Assembly (NCBI RefSeq): GCF_022347545.1
Contig: NZ_JAKREW010000003.1
Location: 216,181 to 280,180, forward strand
DNA length: 64,000 bases
Source: Terribium retamae
GTDB lineage: Bacteria; Pseudomonadota; Alphaproteobacteria; Rhizobiales; Rhizobiaceae
Reading direction: 5' to 3'
Below the pieces are notes generated by a model. That model was not told where the DNA came from. It did no database searches and saw only the letters and a program-made list of their open reading frames with translations. Numbering within the stretch: position 1 is the stretch's first letter; every line of letters begins with the position of its first letter. Below are positions 1-7,710 of this stretch, piece after piece. Position numbers and translations under genes: made by a program.

Positions 1-46
1 AGGTGATGCCGGTGCGCGGGCGCGGTAAAAACGCAGGGAGTTCAGC

Positions 47-373
47 ATGGCCAGAACCACGGAAAAGATCAGCGAAACCACCAAATCCACTGCCGATCTC
101 GAAGCCGATATCCGACAATTGCAAGCCGATATCGAAAAGCTGACGCGACAGCTCGCTGAAACGGGCGAACACGGGTTCACCGCCGCGCGGCGTGTGGCCG
201 CCCAGGGTGCCGAGCATCTGCGCCAACAAGGCGAGGCTGCAATGGAGAAGCTGCGTGGCAACGCCCATGATATAGAAGATCAACTCGCGGCGACGGTTCG
301 TGAGAAGCCCATCACCGCGCTTGCCATGGCGGCGGGTGCCGGCTTCCTCTTTGCACTTTTGTCCCGACGCTGA
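47..373 (+). CDS. DUF883 (ElaB/YqjD-like) membrane-anchored protein
   Basis: This 108-residue protein has the DUF883 layout: a long charged amphipathic helix (about residues 15-82, likely coiled coil) and a single C-terminal membrane helix (about 89-105) ending in Ser-Arg-Arg. Family members such as E. coli ElaB and YqjD sit in the inner membrane and bind ribosomes in stationary phase; that role here is inferred from the family. The ATG has GGGAG six bases upstream. The next gene begins 15 bases after its stop and is also a small membrane protein, so the two are probably co-transcribed. The true promoter lies at or beyond the window edge. Confidence 0.85.
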   Translation: MARTTEKISETTKSTADLEADIRQLQADIEKLTRQLAETGEHGFTAARRVAAQGAEHLRQQGEAAMEKLRGNAHDIEDQLAATVREKPITALAMAAGAGFLFALLSRR

Positions 374-388
374 TCTGCGGGCATCAGA

Positions 389-865
389 GTGGGATCCCTG
401 GCCTCGCTTCTTGTCAGCTTCGTTACCGGCGAAGCTGGCACCATCGCAAAACAGGTTCGCGGCGCAGCCATCGCCTACGGTCTGGCGCTGCTGGGCGCTT
501 TGGTCGGGATGTGTTTCCTGGTACTGGCCGCTTATCTATGGGCAGCCAGACGATTTGGTTCGATCGAGGCGGCGCTGGGGTTCGGGATCGGATTCGTGGT
601 GCTCGCTGGCGTGATCGTCACCTCTTACCGTTTGATGGAAAAAAAACGAGCCCGTCGTCGCGCCCGGCGTCGCAAGAGCGATTTCTCGGCATTGGCTCTT
701 GCTGCCGGAGTGGCTGCGTTGCCGGAACTCCTGCGCAGCAAGAGAGGGCTCGGTGCTCTGCTTGGACCCCTTGCCGCGCTTTTTGCCTTTGCGGTCTATC
801 GGGAGAATTTTCCTCCCAAGCCGGAAGATCCAGCGGGAGGAAGCGGGGATTCCAAACCCGATTGA
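389..865 (+). CDS. phage-holin-like / DUF1469-type small membrane protein
   Basis: A 158-residue protein with two strong membrane helices (about residues 26-52 and 61-80). A very basic stretch rich in Arg and Lys (83-97) follows, then two weaker hydrophobic segments (about 100-112 and 121-137) and a Pro/Gly/Asp-rich tail. This fits the holin-3/DUF1469-like proteins that commonly accompany DUF883 genes; no enzymatic motif is visible. The start is GTG and has only a weak ribosome site. It follows the DUF883 gene closely and likely shares its transcript. The function is unknown; the family is thought to act in envelope stress. Confidence 0.75.
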   Translation: MGSLASLLVSFVTGEAGTIAKQVRGAAIAYGLALLGALVGMCFLVLAAYLWAARRFGSIEAALGFGIGFVVLAGVIVTSYRLMEKKRARRRARRRKSDFSALALAAGVAALPELLRSKRGLGALLGPLAALFAFAVYRENFPPKPEDPAGGSGDSKPD

Positions 866-875
866 TGTCGCCTGA

Positions 876-901
876 GTGAACGAGGATTTGTCATCGTTCA
901 C
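876..901. repeat. 8-bp inverted repeat after the holin-like gene
   Basis: GTGAACGA (876-883) is repeated as its exact complement at 894-901 with a 10-base loop. It lies just after the stop of the upstream gene and about 110 bases before the dioxygenase start. No clear T-run follows, so it could be a weak terminator, an operator for the dioxygenase operon, or chance. Confidence 0.4.
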
Positions 902-1011
902 GTTTAGAGCACAGTCCTTCCTGTTCTCGCCGTCTTTGCCGGCGCCTGCCGCACGCTCATATTGGCGTCGACAGCGGCCACGGGGCCGCATCGGAGAGAA
1001 AGGGCAAAGTC

Positions 1012-1944
1012 ATGCTCACCCAGATCAAGGGCCTGCACCACGTCACGTCGATGGCGGCGGATGCGCGCCAGAACAACGATTTCTTCACACATAAGCTCGG
1101 CCTGCGCAGGGTGAAGAAAACGGTCAATTTCGATGCGCCGGACGTCTATCATCTCTACTACGCGGACGAATTCGGCACACCGGGCTCGGTGATGACCTAT
1201 TTTCCGTTTCCCAATATCGGCAAGGGCCGGCACGGCGTTGGCGAGGTTGGAACTACAGTCTTCTCCGTCCCGGAAGGTACGCTGCCTTACTGGCAAGGGC
1301 GTTTTGCCGAGCAGGGCGTTGGCGGAGTCGCGGCCGAAGAAACATTCGGCGAGAAACGGCTGAAGTTTCTCGGACCGGACGGCGATGGTTTTGCCCTTGT
1401 CGAAGACAAGGCCGACACCCGTGCTCCTTGGCTCAAGGGCGGTGTTCCTGCCGACGAAGCGATCCGTGGTTTCCATTCGGTGTCGATGCGATTGAAGGAC
1501 GGCGGCGCTACCGAAGAATTGCTGAAGTTCATGGGCTATGAAGAAGTCGATCGCGCCGGCAACGTGGCCAGGATGGCGCTGAAAAACGGCAACGGCGCCG
1601 ATGTCATAGATATCGAAACCTTGCCGGCTGCGTCCTTCGCTGGGCTGGGTGCCGGGTCTGTGCACCACGTTGCCTTCGCCGTTGAGGATCGCGCAAAGCA
1701 GCTCGAAGTCCGCAAGGCACTGATGGACACCGGCTACCAGGTAACACCGGTGATCGATCGGGATTATTTCTGGGCGATCTACTTCCGTACGCCGGGCGGT
1801 GTGCTGTTCGAGGTCGCGACCAACGAACCCGGTTTCGATCGGGACGAAGACACGGCCCATCTCGGCGAGGCATTGAAACTGCCCACGCAGCACCAGCATC
1901 TGCGGCCCTATTTGGAAAAGCATCTGCAGTCGCTGGAAGGTTGA
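1012..1944 (+). CDS. ring-cleaving dioxygenase, VOC/glyoxalase superfamily (MhqO/PcpA-like)
   Basis: The 310-residue protein has two tandem vicinal-oxygen-chelate domains (about 1-140 and 150-300). Metal ligands expected for the family are present: the His-His pair at 9-10, His-His at 218-219 and Glu267 in a LFEVATNEPG context. Relatives such as B. subtilis MhqO are Fe(II) extradiol-type dioxygenases that remove quinones and hydroquinones. The next gene encodes the matching MhqD-like hydrolase, which supports that reading. The true substrate cannot be told from sequence. A ribosome site rich in GGAGA/AAGGG precedes the ATG. Confidence 0.88.
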   Translation: MLTQIKGLHHVTSMAADARQNNDFFTHKLGLRRVKKTVNFDAPDVYHLYYADEFGTPGSVMTYFPFPNIGKGRHGVGEVGTTVFSVPEGTLPYWQGRFAEQGVGGVAAEETFGEKRLKFLGPDGDGFALVEDKADTRAPWLKGGVPADEAIRGFHSVSMRLKDGGATEELLKFMGYEEVDRAGNVARMALKNGNGADVIDIETLPAASFAGLGAGSVHHVAFAVEDRAKQLEVRKALMDTGYQVTPVIDRDYFWAIYFRTPGGVLFEVATNEPGFDRDEDTAHLGEALKLPTQHQHLRPYLEKHLQSLEG

Positions 1945-1956
1945 CTCAAATCCGGA

Positions 1957-1981
1957 CACTCGCCGTCGCTCGCGGCGAGTG
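1957..1981. repeat. 9-bp intercistronic hairpin
   Basis: CACTCGCCG at 1957-1965 pairs perfectly with CGGCGAGTG at 1973-1981 around a 7-base loop. It sits in the 60-base gap between the dioxygenase and hydrolase genes and lacks a T-run. It is more likely an RNA stability or processing hairpin, or a partial terminator, than a full terminator, because the next gene has its own good Shine-Dalgarno sequence. Confidence 0.55.
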
Positions 1982-2004
1982 GCTCCCTCGGAAGGAGAGC
2001 GAAA

Positions 2005-2628
2005 ATGTCGAACGATTCCTACATTCATAAAATTCTGTCAGGCGTGCCAGGTGGCCCGGCCCTGTTCGTTTTCCATGGTACCGGAGGAGACGAGCAGCAG
2101 TTCCTCGGTCTCGGACGTGAGCTCTTACCCGATGCGACAATCGTTTCGCCGCGCGGTGACGTATCCGAGTTCGGTGCCGCGCGTTTCTTTCGTCGCACGG
2201 GTGAAGGTGTATACGATCTGGATGATCTGGCGCGGGCCACGACAAAGATGACGGAGTTCATCCGTGCGCAGGTCAGGGTATTAAAACCTGCGGCGGTACT
2301 GGGGCTGGGTTATTCCAACGGCGCCAACATTCTCGCTTCCGTGGTCTTTGCCGACCCGGCACTGTTTGATGCCGCTGTGCTGATGCATCCCCTGATACCG
2401 TTCGAGCCGCAGCTGGCAGGCAGTCTCGCCGGCCGTCCTATGCTGATCACAGCGGGCCGGCGCGATCCCATCTGCCCGCCAAATCTGACCAATCGGCTCG
2501 ATGCCTATTTGCGTGCCGCAGACGCCGATGTCACAGTGGAATGGCACGAAGGTGGCCATGAAGTGCGGCCGAACGAAATCGAAGCGGCGAGACGATTTCT
2601 GTCTGCCCAATTGGTGAAGGGAGCCTAG
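2005..2628 (+). CDS. alpha/beta hydrolase, carboxylesterase family (MhqD-like)
   Basis: This 207-residue cytosolic hydrolase belongs to the phospholipase/carboxylesterase group. The catalytic triad can be placed as Ser104 in GYSNG, Asp154 in GRRDPI and His185 in EGGHEV. The oxyanion region FHGTGGDE is near the N-terminus. In Firmicutes an MhqD hydrolase works with the MhqO ring-cleaving enzyme in quinone detoxification, and the pairing is reproduced here. GGAAGGAG lies 7 bases before the ATG. The natural ester or ring-cleavage product is unknown. Confidence 0.88.
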   Translation: MSNDSYIHKILSGVPGGPALFVFHGTGGDEQQFLGLGRELLPDATIVSPRGDVSEFGAARFFRRTGEGVYDLDDLARATTKMTEFIRAQVRVLKPAAVLGLGYSNGANILASVVFADPALFDAAVLMHPLIPFEPQLAGSLAGRPMLITAGRRDPICPPNLTNRLDAYLRAADADVTVEWHEGGHEVRPNEIEAARRFLSAQLVKGA

Positions 2629-2629
2629 C

Positions 2630-2929
2630 ATGGCTGATCAGTTGCCTGAGATCGAACTGCAGGATCACGGCTCCAAGGGCCGCTACGTGTTGCGTAGCCC
2701 CGGCGGCGCCGAGGCCGAGATGACTTTCACCAAAGTCGGCGAGCACAAGATCATCATCGATCATACGGAAGTCCCGGATGTTTTTCGCGGCCAAGGTGCT
2801 GGTCTGAGGCTGGTGACACGGGCAGTCGAAGATGCCCGCGCATCGCAAAAAAAGATCATCCCGTTGTGCCCGTTTGCCGCAGCGCAGTTCCGGCGTCATG
2901 CCGAGTGGGCCGACGTCCTGGCCAGCTGA
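2630..2929 (+). CDS. small GNAT-type N-acetyltransferase (YjdJ/COG2388-like)
   Basis: A 99-residue mini-acetyltransferase. The acetyl-CoA pyrophosphate loop reads RGQGAG beginning at Arg53, preceded by the beta-strand segment HTEVPDVF. The C-terminal CPFAAAQFRRH block is typical of the short GNAT family. It starts one base after the hydrolase stop, with GGGAG just upstream, so it is translationally coupled as the third gene of the dioxygenase-hydrolase operon. The substrate is unknown; its place suggests it modifies a product or amine released in the same detoxification route. Confidence 0.85.
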   Translation: MADQLPEIELQDHGSKGRYVLRSPGGAEAEMTFTKVGEHKIIIDHTEVPDVFRGQGAGLRLVTRAVEDARASQKKIIPLCPFAAAQFRRHAEWADVLAS

Positions 2930-2996
2930 GTACTCCTATTAAGTTTCCCATTGTCCGGTTGAACAAATTTTGACGTGGACTTGAGGTCTCGAGCGC

Positions 2997-3022
2997 GTAA
3001 CAAGTCGCCGTGTCGGTGCGAA
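2997..3022 (+). promoter_or_regulatory. candidate ECF (SigF-type) promoter
   Basis: GTAACA (2997-3002) and CGAA (3019-3022) are separated by exactly 16 bases. This matches the GTAACC-N16-CGAA element described for Caulobacter SigF, an ECF factor regulated by an NrsF/DUF1109 anti-sigma. The site ends about 20 bases upstream of the likely sigma-factor start, so the pair is probably autoregulated. I saw no second full match in the window. Confidence 0.65.
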
Positions 3023-3041
3023 CAATCTAGGAGCGGTGCCT

Positions 3042-3578
3042 GTGGCGGGCATGAATGAAGCCGAGCTCGCTCGACTGATGAGGGCGGCAACCGCAGGTGA
3101 CGAAAAAGCCTATGCCGAGTTCCTGCGCGGAACCGCAGCGATCGTTCGCAGTTTCGCGCGGCGCAAGATCGTGCAGGGCGGTGTCGATCCCGAGGACGTC
3201 GTGCAGGAGACCTTGCTGGCCATTCATCTCAAACGGCACACCTGGCGGCAGGATGCGCCCATTTTGCCATGGATCTATGCGATTGCGCGTTTCAAGATGA
3301 TCGATGCCTTCCGCCGCCGCGGCCGGCGCATCGAAATTGCCATCGAGGAGTTTGCCGAGACCTTGGCGGAGCCCGAGCAGGAAACCGTCAGCGAGCGCGA
3401 TATAGGCCGCGCCTTGGATAGCCTGCCGCCGGGCCAGCGTGTCGTGGTCTCGTCGATTTCCGTCGATGGCAATTCAATTGGAGAGACGGCCAGGAAACTC
3501 AACATGAACGAGACGGCTGTCCGGGTCGCGTTGCATCGCGGGCTGGCAGCCATCGCCAAGCGGTTCGGACGGGGCTGA
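3042..3578 (+). CDS. ECF-family RNA polymerase sigma factor (SigF/ECF16-like)
   Basis: The protein has a sigma-70 region 2 (EDVVQETLLAIHLKRHTW followed by PWIYAIARFKMIDAFRRRGRR) and a region 4 helix-turn-helix (IGETARKLNMNETAVRVALHRGL). It lacks regions 1 and 3, as ECF factors do. GTG at 3042 has AGGAG 8 bases upstream; the in-frame GTG at 3036 would be too close to it, and ATG 3051 is a possible alternative. The next gene, one base downstream, is an NrsF anti-sigma, which defines the ECF16 group. In Caulobacter the equivalent pair responds to chromium/cadmium and redox stress; the signal here is unknown. Confidence 0.9.
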   Translation: MAGMNEAELARLMRAATAGDEKAYAEFLRGTAAIVRSFARRKIVQGGVDPEDVVQETLLAIHLKRHTWRQDAPILPWIYAIARFKMIDAFRRRGRRIEIAIEEFAETLAEPEQETVSERDIGRALDSLPPGQRVVVSSISVDGNSIGETARKLNMNETAVRVALHRGLAAIAKRFGRG

Positions 3579-3579
3579 G

Positions 3580-4218
3580 ATGAAGACGGACGAGCTGATC
3601 AGGACGCTTGGCGCCGATGCGAAAAGCACAGTGATGCCGCTCGGCAAGGTTTGGTTCGCGGCACTGCTGTTTGCTTTGGCCGCTGCCGCTTTCCTGCTTT
3701 TCATGACGATCGGAATGCGCCCCGATTTCATGCAGGCGATGGAGACGGTCCGCTTCCTGTTCAAATTCGTGTTCACGAGCACCGTGGCGATCACTGCTTT
3801 TCTGGCGCTGCGGATGCTGGCCCTGCCGGGGGCGGCTGTCGGAAAATTCGGCCGCTGGCTTCTTCTTGGCCCGCTGCTCATGCTCGCGGCCGTCATGCTG
3901 GAGTTGCTGGCAATTCCGTCGAGCGACTGGGGGCGGCGGCTCGTCGGCAACAATATGTTCGTCTGCCTGACTTTCATTCCGCTTGTTGGCCTTTGCCCAC
4001 TTGCTGCCCTCGTTGCCACGCTCAAGCATGCCGCGCCGACGAGGCCGACGCTTGCAGGCGCGGTCGCTGGTCTGCTGGCTGGAGGGGTGGCCGCCACCTT
4101 TTATGCCGCGCATTGCGTCGATGATTCACCGTTGTTCGTCGCGACCTGGTACAGCCTGGGCATCGCTATCCTCGCTGGGCTGGGAGCGTTGGCAGGCCGC
4201 TTTTTCGTGCGTTGGTAA
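3580..4218 (+). CDS. NrsF/DUF1109 membrane anti-sigma factor
   Basis: A 212-residue polytopic membrane protein with about six helices and a short cytosolic N-terminus (MKTDELIRTLGADA), which is the part expected to hold the sigma factor. NrsF proteins use conserved cysteines in or near membrane helices to sense metal or redox stress. Cysteines are present here in the FVCLTF and GLCPLA segments and in AAHCVDDSP. The gene begins one base after the sigma stop, giving a tight two-gene unit. The assignment to DUF1109 rests on topology, the AAHCxD-type motif and context. Confidence 0.88.
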   Translation: MKTDELIRTLGADAKSTVMPLGKVWFAALLFALAAAAFLLFMTIGMRPDFMQAMETVRFLFKFVFTSTVAITAFLALRMLALPGAAVGKFGRWLLLGPLLMLAAVMLELLAIPSSDWGRRLVGNNMFVCLTFIPLVGLCPLAALVATLKHAAPTRPTLAGAVAGLLAGGVAATFYAAHCVDDSPLFVATWYSLGIAILAGLGALAGRFFVRW

Positions 4219-4372
4219 TTCGCCAATAAAACAGCAAAATCTTATAGATGCGGATATATGCCAAGTTCGCGTTCACAGCCCTAAATAGTGGGCATGCCCT
4301 CTATGCAATCATTCCTTAAATGGGTTACTTCATGATGGCAGAAGGGATGCGCCTGGTTGGGTAGATAACGTT

Positions 4373-6628
4373 GTGACGTTTCACCATCTACAAGGACGTG
4401 GCCCGGGCAAATATCTGGCGGCGGTTGCGCTGGGCTTGGGCTATCTGATTGCGGCAGCGGCTTCGATCCTGCTGTCGAGAGTTGGCGACGGGGTTGCCAC
4501 GGTTTGGCTCGCATCCGCGTTTGCCTTTGCGATATTGGCCAGGCGCCAATACCCAGCCGGCTGGATAGACTACGCAGCCATTGCGCTCGCCACACTGGTC
4601 TCCAATCTGCTCTTTGGCTCGTCCCCAGCCATGGGAGCGCTGTTTGTCGTCGTCAACGTCGGCCACGCGGCGCTATCACTCTGGCTGGTTGCTCGTTTCG
4701 CCGGTGGACTGCCCGTTAAAACAGCGCCGCCGGCCCGCATGTTTTCGCTTATCCTTTTTCTGACCGCGGTCGTTGCCGACGCTATAACCGGTCTCGCTTT
4801 TGCCGGAGCTGCCCATACGCTTTACGGCTGGCCGATTGTTTCGACGGCTTGGACATTCTTGTCCAGTAATGCGCTGGGTTACGCATTGCTCCTGCCGTTC
4901 TCGGTGTACGTAACACGGTCCGAAATCTCAGCGCTCCTGAAGCCGCGGTCGCTATTTCGCTTCGCGTTGATGACGTCGATCTGCGCAGGTCTGGCCTATG
5001 TGGCGCTCAGCCAGAGCCGTTACCCATTTGCGCTCGCGATGCTCCCTTTGATGGTCATCGCGCCGAGATTGGCTCATCTCGAACTTGCACTAGTCTGTGC
5101 GTTCACCGGGGCAGTTTGCGTCGCCGCAGCGATGGGTGGGTTCATGCCTGGCATCGACGGTGGTGTGGAGATGCTCAGCGACGGGTTCCAGGTCTCCGTT
5201 GCCATCATCGTATCAACGCCTTTCCTGGTCGGCCTCTACATCAAGCATATCAAAGAGGACCATGCTCGCCTGGCCGATGCCGAGACGCGCTGGAATTTCG
5301 CACTCGCCAGTGCTGGACAAGGCGTCTGGGACGCCGACATGCGCCGCAATACGGTTCACTATTCCACCACGTGGAAGAAGATGCTCGGCTACGAGGATCA
5401 CGAACTCGGCAACGACCCAGACCTTTGGCTTGAGCTTGCGCATCCCGACGATGTCGCACGCATGGCCGCCGCCGATCACGATCATATGGAAGGACGTACG
5501 CTGGAATACAAACTCGAGTTCCGCATGCGCCATAAAAGCGGGCGCTGGATTTGGGTGTCGGATCACGGCAAAGCGATAGAGCGCGAGCCCGACGGGCGTG
5601 TGGCCCGCGCGATCGGCTCGATGACGGATATCACCGAGCGTAAGGAAGCCGAGGAACGACTGATTGTTTCCGCGGCTCTTCTCGCCGACGAGAAGGAACG
5701 GTTGCGGGTGATGCTGCAGTCGATCGGCGATGCCGTCATCGGCACGGACGCCGACAACAACATCACCTTCATGAATCCGGTAGCGGAAAAACTTACCGGC
5801 GTCACCAGCCTCGCTTCGCTCGGCAAACCGCTCGGCTTCGTCTATCGTGTTGTTGACGAGGAAACCGGGCGGCGGCTCGACGAACCGCACCTTGCCGGCA
5901 GCAGGCTGGACCGGGCTGAACATAACAGCCGCGCCGTTCTCGTGCGCGGCGACGGCACGCGCTTCAGCATTCGTCAGGTCGTATCCCCGATCCTGAGCGA
6001 ACAAAACGAATTCAGCGGCTCGGTCATCGTTTTCCAGGACTTTACCGACGCGCGAACATTGCAGCGGCAACTCGCCCATGCCGCCACGCATGACGCGTTG
6101 ACAGGTCTTGCCAATCGGCCAAGCTTTATACGAACGGTCGAGGATTTCCTTGCCAAGACCAGGCAGGATGGTTCCCGCTATCAGCTGATGTTCATTGACC
6201 TCGATCATTTCAAACCGGTCAACGATACCAGCGGGCACGCGGCCGGCGACGCGTTGTTGCGGCAAGTGGCCTCGACGATAAAGGCGGCCTTGGCGCCGAC
6301 GGATATCGTGGCCAGGTTTGGCGGCGACGAATTCGCGGTGGTGTTGATGTCGCCTTCGCTTGCCGATGGCGAGAAGGCTGCTCTGGCGGTCCTTGGTGCG
6401 GTCAGTGCGCTGGAATTCATCTGGGAGGGGCAGACCCACCGCGTTTCTTCCAGCATCGGTCTCACGTCGATCGCGGCCGACGCCGGAGAGGCCAACGAAA
6501 TCATCGCAAGAGCCGACGCTGCCTGTTATGCTGCCAAGGCGGCGGGCCGGAACTGCGCCTTCATGGCCTTGCCCGGCTCTGCATCCGGCGTCGCCACACC
6601 GATGACGCGCGTGGCAACGGGAACCTGA
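4373..6628 (+). CDS. MASE1-PAS-PAS-GGDEF diguanylate cyclase
   Basis: The 751-residue protein opens with an integral membrane MASE1-like sensor (about 1-300, 8-10 helices). Two PAS domains follow (about 303-425 with a PAC block, and 440-560), then a GGDEF domain. The active-site motif is intact (RFGGDEF, GGDEF at 650-654), so synthesis of cyclic di-GMP from GTP is expected. The inhibitory I-site RxxD, five residues upstream, is lost: residues 641-644 read A-P-T-D. There is no EAL domain. GTG at 4373 lacks a good Shine-Dalgarno sequence, so the start is uncertain. It stands alone after the sigma/anti-sigma pair. Confidence 0.9.
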   Translation: MTFHHLQGRGPGKYLAAVALGLGYLIAAAASILLSRVGDGVATVWLASAFAFAILARRQYPAGWIDYAAIALATLVSNLLFGSSPAMGALFVVVNVGHAALSLWLVARFAGGLPVKTAPPARMFSLILFLTAVVADAITGLAFAGAAHTLYGWPIVSTAWTFLSSNALGYALLLPFSVYVTRSEISALLKPRSLFRFALMTSICAGLAYVALSQSRYPFALAMLPLMVIAPRLAHLELALVCAFTGAVCVAAAMGGFMPGIDGGVEMLSDGFQVSVAIIVSTPFLVGLYIKHIKEDHARLADAETRWNFALASAGQGVWDADMRRNTVHYSTTWKKMLGYEDHELGNDPDLWLELAHPDDVARMAAADHDHMEGRTLEYKLEFRMRHKSGRWIWVSDHGKAIEREPDGRVARAIGSMTDITERKEAEERLIVSAALLADEKERLRVMLQSIGDAVIGTDADNNITFMNPVAEKLTGVTSLASLGKPLGFVYRVVDEETGRRLDEPHLAGSRLDRAEHNSRAVLVRGDGTRFSIRQVVSPILSEQNEFSGSVIVFQDFTDARTLQRQLAHAATHDALTGLANRPSFIRTVEDFLAKTRQDGSRYQLMFIDLDHFKPVNDTSGHAAGDALLRQVASTIKAALAPTDIVARFGGDEFAVVLMSPSLADGEKAALAVLGAVSALEFIWEGQTHRVSSSIGLTSIAADAGEANEIIARADAACYAAKAAGRNCAFMALPGSASGVATPMTRVATGT

Positions 6629-6719
6629 CGTTCAAAAGTAAGCCCGCACCGCATCCGGGATAGAAGCCCGAAAAGCAGAACCGATCATCGGACAGGATGA
6701 GGCGCCAATTTGGAGCGGG

Positions 6720-7601
6720 TCAACGTGTCGGTACGGGATGCTCGCCGCGATAGTCGTAGAAGCCGCGTCCGGACTTGCGGCCAAGCCAGCCGGCTTCGAC
6801 ATATTTCACCAGCAACGGGCAAGGGCGGTATTTGGAATCCGATAGACCTTCGTGCAGCACCTGCATGATCGACAGACAGGTATCGAGCCCGATGAAGTCG
6901 GCAAGCTGCAGCGGACCCATCGGATGGTTGGCGCCGAGTTTCATGGCGGTGTCGATGGCTTCCACAGAACCGACACCTTCGTACAGCGTGTAGATCGCCT
7001 CGTTGATCATCGGCAACAGGATGCGATTGACGATGAATGCCGGGAAATCCTCCGAGACGGTGATCGTCTTGTCGAGCTGCTTCACATAGGCCTTAGCCAG
7101 TTCGAAGGTCTGGTCTTCGGTGGCGATGCCGCGCACCAGTTCGACCAGCTTCATCACCGGAACGGGGTTCATGAAATGGATGCCGATGAAGCGTTCCGGG
7201 CGATCGGTCTGCGCCGCAAGTCGCGTGATCGATATCGAGGACGTGTTGGTCGCGAGCACCGCAGTCGGATTTAATTGCGGGCATAGTTGCGCGTAGATCT
7301 TGCGCTTGATCGTCTCGTCTTCGGTTGCGGCCTCGATAACCAGGTCCGCGGCAGCAAGATCCGCCATCGCCGCAGCGGAACCGATGCGGGACATGGCATT
7401 CTTGCGTTCCGTTTCGTCCAGCTTGCCGGACGCCACCTGGCGAGCCAGGTTGCCGGAGATCGTGGCGATGCCCTTTTCGATCCGGTCGACTGAGACATCG
7501 TAAAGCAGGACATTGTAGCCGGCCAATGCCGAGACATGGGCAATGCCGCCCCCCATCTGGCCCGCGCCGATGATGCCAACTGTTTCGATCTTGCCGGTCA
7601 T
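6720..7601 (-). CDS. 3-hydroxybutyryl-CoA dehydrogenase
   Basis: This 293-residue enzyme (usual length for the short HBD family) oxidises (S)-3-hydroxybutyryl-CoA to acetoacetyl-CoA, or the reverse. The N-terminal NAD-binding loop is IIGAGQMGGG (Gly12, Gly14, Gly17). The catalytic His142 lies in IHFMNPVPVMKLVELV. The C-terminal helical domain has NRILLPMINEAIYTLYEG and a GRKSGRGFYDY tail. It is downstream of etfA and etfB on the same strand, a common rhizobial arrangement linking acyl-CoA oxidation to electron transfer flavoprotein. It may act in fatty-acid or polyhydroxybutyrate metabolism. Confidence 0.95.
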   Translation of the reverse strand: MTGKIETVGIIGAGQMGGGIAHVSALAGYNVLLYDVSVDRIEKGIATISGNLARQVASGKLDETERKNAMSRIGSAAAMADLAAADLVIEAATEDETIKRKIYAQLCPQLNPTAVLATNTSSISITRLAAQTDRPERFIGIHFMNPVPVMKLVELVRGIATEDQTFELAKAYVKQLDKTITVSEDFPAFIVNRILLPMINEAIYTLYEGVGSVEAIDTAMKLGANHPMGPLQLADFIGLDTCLSIMQVLHEGLSDSKYRPCPLLVKYVEAGWLGRKSGRGFYDYRGEHPVPTR

Positions 7602-7650
7602 TCGCTATCCCGCCAACGCTTCTTCTTGTTTTGTGCGATGCAAACTAAAT

Positions 7651-7679
7651 GGCCGGGGTAGGTTTCGTCTACCCCGGCC
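7651..7679 (-). terminator. intercistronic hairpin between etfA and hbd
   Basis: An 11-bp perfect stem (GGCCGGGGTAG at 7651-7661 with its complement at 7669-7679) and a 7-base loop lie in the 109-base gap downstream of etfA. Read on the minus strand it is followed by a moderately T-rich ATTTAGTTTG. It is a plausible partial terminator or 3' stabiliser that would make more etfBA than hbd message. Confidence 0.65.
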
Positions 7680-7710
7680 AACATATTTTAATACCGATCC
7701 GAAAAGGGCG

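Noticed and set aside
904..2028. Open frame of 374 codons on the minus strand opposite the ring-cleaving dioxygenase
   Set aside because: Fully antisense to two well-supported genes; no family features or ribosome site.
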